From Symsagittifera roscoffensis (taxonomy: Eukaryota; Xenacoelomorpha; Acoela; Convolutidae): DNA of 60,000 nucleotides. A program made the translations under genes and the position numbers. How positions within the stretch are numbered: position 1 is the stretch's first letter; each line of letters opens with the position of its first letter. Shown one piece after another: positions 55,979-60,000 of the stretch. Location: NCBI RefSeq assembly GCF_963678635.1, contig NC_087071.1, positions 28,865,325-28,925,324 on the forward strand, in the 5' to 3' direction. The notes beneath the pieces were generated by a model. It worked only from the letters and a program-made list of their open reading frames with translations, was not told the DNA's origin and searched no databases.

Positions 55979-56762
55979 CCCACCCCAAATACGAAAAATT
56001 TCCGTTCACTTTGCAAAATCTCAAAACTGACAGGAGTTAATGGCGCCCTTCACTCTTTTTCTCATTCCAAATACTGATCAGCTCGTTCCAATTTCGTTTC
56101 AATTAACAGCACAACTTTTAACACAATGAGAAAATCTCAAAATACACTGACGAGTTTTTTGCAGTTGCAAAATCCCAAAACGGACAAAATCCCAAATACT
56201 GACAAAATTGCAAATACTGACAAAATCCCAAATACTGACAAAATCCCAATTATTGACAAAATGCCAAATACCGACAAAATCCAAATACTGACAAAATCCC
56301 AAATACTGACAAAATCGCAAATACTGACAAAACCCCAATTACTGACAAAATCCCAAATGCTGAAAAAATCCCAAATACTGACAAAATCCCAATTACTGAC
56401 AAAATCTCAAATACTGAAAAATTCTGACGAAGACTCAAACGAATACTCTCAAATACTCAAATACTTACGAAATTCGAATTACTGACAAAAAGTTCTGCAA
56501 TTGCAGAACTTTTTGTCAGTCATTGGGATCTTGTCAGTACTTGGAATTTAGCAGAACTGCAACAAACTATAATCAGTGTTTGGGATTTTGCAGAACTGCA
56601 ACGAGCTATAATCAGTATTTGGGATTTTAAACTGGTGGGGTAAACAAGGTACAAAATTCGTGGGGGAAATTTAGGGGGAGGGGCAGTTAACTAGGTACAA
56701 AACTCGTAAGGGCATATTAGGGTGGATATGCCTTTATAGGCTGATATTGCACGGGTTGCACC
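55979..56762. repeat. Long direct repeat block 1 with internal 17-bp repeats and palindrome
   Basis: Starts CCCACCCCAAATACG and ends GCACGGGTTGCAC. It matches block 2 (59082-59825) almost exactly, apart from one segment of about 40 bp. The first half contains about fifteen variants of CAAATACTGACAAAATCC. A perfect 40-bp palindrome spans 56481-56520. The second half contains the inverse motif (CAGTATTTGGGATTTT), so the block can fold on itself. The repeated ORFs in it are by-products. It is probably a non-autonomous, foldback-like transposon. Confidence 0.85.
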
Positions 56763-57211
56763 TTATGGTGGGCAGCCCGGGTCGTTACAAAGGTACCGCA
56801 GATGGGAGAAAATAACAAGATCCGAAAAGGCGGTTTTGGATTCTGTTATTTTCTCCCTTTTATGGCACCTTGTAACGAATATGCCATCAAACTGATTTTT
56901 CAGTATTGAAAAACCGCGGTTGATCCAACAATTTATCTTCAAATAATTTTCAGATCTGATTCGGTTTTATTTTTGATTTGATTTCCTTTATACATTAACG
57001 ATCAATCCGATATATGACTGGCTTCGAGTCCAAAAACAAGTTTACATTATCCTTAACGTTTTTCTTCATTATCCTTAAAGAGTAGTTTCATTTCTCATAG
57101 AATGGGCAATAAATGATTTCAAGGGTAATAAAAATGTTTAGCATCTCTTATAAATGATTATTTTCAAAGGACGACTGTGCTTAGCTTTCAGTTTATCTAA
57201 GAATACTAACG

Positions 57212-57285
57212 GGTCTGATGGCCTGGAGGTAAAAATTATGGCTCCCAAGCAGGAGGTTAATGGTTCAAATCCGGACCTCTGCAGG
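57212..57285 (+). ncRNA. tRNA-like or tRNA-derived sequence (doubtful)
   Basis: TGGCCTGGAGG resembles an RNA polymerase III A box, and GGTTCAAATCC, 38 bases further on, matches a B box well. Pairing of the acceptor and T stems is poor, so this is not a functional tRNA. It could be a tRNA pseudogene or the head of a SINE. Confidence 0.3.
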
Positions 57286-57727
57286 ATGTTTTTAAAACAA
57301 CGAAGTAAACGTGCATCACAGTTATTGTGGCCTAAATAACGTTTTTTTTTTAAAAAAAAATGTTTATTGTAACAAAATTTAAGGCTCGCATTTCACAATT
57401 GAGGTACCGGTTTCACATCCTAACGGGTATCACAAATTTGATGTGGCAAAGGTTCTAAAATATTTGATAATCGTTTCTAAAAAAAGATATAGGTAGTGCT
57501 TAACAATTTGCGGATTCCACTAAATTATTGGATCTTTTTCTTTTTACCCCACCTCACATATGAATCAATTTTATATTGTATGGAGGGCTTTGCTTTTGTA
57601 ATGAGGGCTAACGATGTTGCAGCCTAATTATAGTACGCATACCATTTTTTGCAACAAATTCGACACTGTGAAATATTTTGCGGTCTAATTTTTAATCCTT
57701 TCTTGATTTTCTCCTTTTCGTTTCCAG

Positions 57728-58252
57728 AGTGCGACCTACAATTTTCGCAAAGAAGCAACATGGTCCGCCATTTTGCTGATAAGCGATGCCAGAAGAGGGA
57801 TGCAAAACTGCAGAAACTGACTTGCCTGTTCTGTGGCACGGAGGGCTTAAGCGACTGCTACAGAACTGCAGGGCATGTGTTGTCGCCTGGGTGCTGGGAG
57901 AGAATAAGAGCCAATCGAAGATCTGGGCTCAAACGAAAGCTGCTCTCTCCCACAAGGAAAAGTTATAATTTTGAGCCGGACATTTATGAGGGGTGCCAAT
58001 TACCATTCAGAGCAAAGCAGAGGAGGGCAAATTTGATCTGCGAGGATGAAATCGGCGTTGATCAGAGTGAGTGAAGATGTGTGCTTTTGAAATGAGATAC
58101 AAAAAATGATATGTTTAATCACTACTTATTCAAACTGTTTTGGCACTAACTCAAATACTTCAGTCCACATCTACGCCACTAGACTGCATCACGACAATAA
58201 CAAAGAGGCAGACGACGAGACGGACTACCGTAAGAAAAGCGTTGGGAACTAG
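57728..58252 (+). CDS. Zinc-finger protein, partial spliced gene
   Basis: An exon opens after TTTTCGTTTCCAG (57727) and ends at a GTGAGT donor (58067). It reads a finger-like CDLQFSQRSNMVRHFADKRC (Cys, His and Cys visible; the partner Cys may be in an earlier exon) and then CLFCGTEG with a following His/Cys, suggesting a second metal site. A basic region follows (RANRRSGLKRKLL). After a 97-bp intron an acceptor (AAATACTTCAG, 58163) leads in phase into a His/Asp/Glu-rich segment that stops at TAG 58250-58252, or continues through a GTAAGA donor at 58230. Upstream exons were not identified. It sits between two direct repeat blocks and may be carried by them. A nucleic-acid-binding role is inferred from the fingers only. 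Confidence 0.5.
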
Positions 58253-58539
58253 CAGAAAGACGACCAAGACTAAGACGACGAGCAGGGGGACCTCCTGGAA
58301 CAAACTGACCCGTGCAGAATTGGGCATGCTGTGACGACTAACTGGTGCAAGTAGGAACTAAATGAACTAAATGCGACGAGCGGGTGCAAGCAGGAACATT
58401 TGGCGACATTTTGGTGCACAATGAAGCAGGAGGATGAGGAACCCGTTTGACCATTCAAATTCTATGTAACAAAACACTGTTTGTCTTTATTATAATAGTC
58501 TGCAATTAAATCAACATAACTGTTTTAGCCCTATATTTC

Positions 58540-58793
58540 AGTGAATGACGGTGAAATCTCCAAGCGCACTGCTCCAGGTACTGTTGGTACTACATTTAAT
58601 GTTCCAGAAGTGACAAGTACTATCAATGAATAAGGGAACTGCTCCAATGGCACTGCTCCAGGTACTGTTGGTACTACAGTTACCGCTCCAGAAGTGACAA
58701 CTACTATCAATGAACAAGAGCACTGCTCCAAGGGCACTGCTCCAGGTACTGTTGGTACTACAGTTACCGCTCCAGAAGTGACGAACGCTCCAG
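58540..58793 (+). repeat. 84-bp minisatellite, three units, in-frame
   Basis: GGCACTGCTCCAGGTACTGT recurs every 84 bp (about 58565, 58649 and 58733, the first copy with one change). All three read in one frame as the Thr/Pro/Val-rich block TAPGTVGTTVTAPEVTTTIN. An acceptor-like TATATTTCAG lies just upstream (58541). One unit contains a TAA and a TAG follows at 58873, so if this was an exon of the zinc-finger gene it is now interrupted. Confidence 0.8.
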
Positions 58794-59081
58794 AAGTACT
58801 AGCGATGAACATACCTCGGAGTCACCCATCGGTGCGCCAAGTTGCCCATCGGTGCGCCAGCTGCGCCAACTAGGATGGTACCGTTCCCGAGGTACCGAAT
58901 GGACCGTGCCTGAGGCCAGATCCTCTCGTACCAGACGTCGTTTCGCCTTTTCCTCTACCAGGCTCCATTTCGCCACTTCATAGTCTGGTTCAAGCAGATC
59001 TGAGAACAAATGAACGACCTCCTCTGGTGCGGATACGGAAACAAAAAGCTCTTGGGGAAAACTGCCAATGTTCTGGAAAAT

Positions 59082-59825
59082 CCCACCCCAAATACGAAAA
59101 ATTTCTGTTCACTTTGCAAAATCTCAAAACTGACAGGAGTTAATGGCGCCCTTCACTCTTTTTCTCATTCCAAATACTGATCAGCTCGTTCCAATTTCGT
59201 TTCAATTAACAGCAAAACTTTTAACACAATGAGAAAATCTCAAAATACACTGACGAGTTTTTTGCAGTTGCAAAATCCCAAAACGGACAAAATCCCAAAT
59301 ACTGACAAAATCCCAATTATTGACAAAATGACAAATACTGACAAAATCCCAATTATTGACAAAATGCCAAATACCGACAAAATCCAAATACTGACAAAAT
59401 CCCAAATACTGACAAAATCGCAAATACTGACAGTACCCCAATTACTGACAAAATCCCAAATGCTGAAAAAATCCCAAATACTGACAAAATCCCAATTACT
59501 GACAAAATCTCAAATACTGAAAAATTCTGACGAAGACTCAAACGAATACTCTCAAATACTCAAATACTTACGAAATTCGAATTACTGACAAAAAGTTCTG
59601 CAATTGCAGAACTTTTTGTCAGTCATTGGGATCTTGTCAGTATTTGGAATTTAGCAGAACTGCAACAAACTATAATCAGTATTTGGGATTTTAAACTGGT
59701 GGGGTAAACAAGGTACAAAATTCGTGGGGGAAATTTAGGGGGAGGGGCAGTTAACTAGGTACAAAACTCGTAAGGGCATATTAGGGTGGATATGCCTTTA
59801 TAGGCTGATATTGCACGGGTTGCAC
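59082..59825. repeat. Long direct repeat block 2 with internal 17-bp repeats and palindrome
   Basis: Second copy of the block at 55979-56762, same orientation. The 40-bp palindrome is at 59584-59623. The two blocks differ by few substitutions, by the order of two of the 17-bp units and by the missing 40 bp. The pair encloses 2.3 kb containing the zinc-finger exon, so duplication or transposition was recent. Confidence 0.85.
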
Positions 59826-60000
59826 GTCAAATTGAACATGGCAAACTCAGAGAGAGACTTTCGCAAGTAAGCATCTGAACCTGAGACTAGCTGGAAGTCG
59901 TTATAATTAAATTTCGATCATCTTTTTTGGGTGTTTTTTTTTAGATCATTCCTACCTCAAGTCTAATACAGTGCGTGCTTGCGGTTGATCTTGTCAACTG

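Noticed and set aside
56099-56485. Repeated ORFs on both strands in the 55979-56762 block (also 59202-59588)
   Set aside because: Products of the 17-bp tandem repeat, open on both strands.
55979-59825. The two 750-bp blocks as LTRs of a 3.8-kb retroelement
   Set aside because: They lack TG...CA ends, no primer-binding site or target-site duplication is seen, and no pol genes lie between them.

Overview
The window reads as nematode nuclear DNA, most likely Caenorhabditis or a close relative. It is strongly AT-rich, has short introns with GT donors and T-rich acceptors ending in CAG or TAG, carries decayed fragments of a Maverick/Polinton polymerase gene, and contains many local tandem and inverted duplications. 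Host coding signal is sparse and often broken. Almost all of it lies on the minus strand.

The dominant feature is one very large, apparently recent LTR retroelement at 27089-45965 (18,877 bp), transcribed on the minus strand. Its two 410-bp LTRs (27089-27498 and 45556-45965) look identical by eye, start TG, end CA, and are flanked by the 4-bp duplication CTAG. Reading 5'->3' on the minus strand it holds: a tRNA primer-binding site; a long leader with degenerate repeats; a small basic ORF; one uninterrupted 2727-codon Ty3/gypsy-type Gag-Pol with zinc knuckle, protease, RT, RNase H and integrase; two small hydrophobic ORFs; a 359-codon open frame with no start codon; an 872-codon envelope-like glycoprotein; and a 601-codon protein of unknown function. 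Several neighbouring ORFs overlap by 4-26 nt (two by ATGA). This is an unusually large and gene-rich metavirus-like element and is the best candidate here for something undescribed.

Left of the element (1-27088): a 3.1-kb tandem duplication with a third partial copy (2860-10605); weak gene remnants at 9.1-12.6 kb; a broken N-terminal piece of a Maverick/Polinton DNA polymerase B (13.67-14.56 kb); an unrecognised minus-strand gene at 17.2-18.95 kb with a decayed duplicate at 14.7-16.5 kb; a class 3 lipase-like gene (19544-20794) whose nucleophile serine is replaced by leucine; a G-rich tract, a minisatellite and two partial minus-strand gene models (22.25-24.8 kb).

Right of the element (45970-60000): a 2.9-kb inverted-repeat structure (46729-49636); a decayed minus-strand multi-exon gene that looks transposon-derived (about 50.3-55.0 kb); a tandem repeat (55.27-55.82 kb); and two near-identical blocks of about 750 bp (55979-56762 and 59082-59825), each with a perfect 40-bp palindrome, flanking a zinc-finger exon and an 84-bp minisatellite. 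No rRNA, convincing tRNA, CRISPR array or bacterial-type operon was seen.
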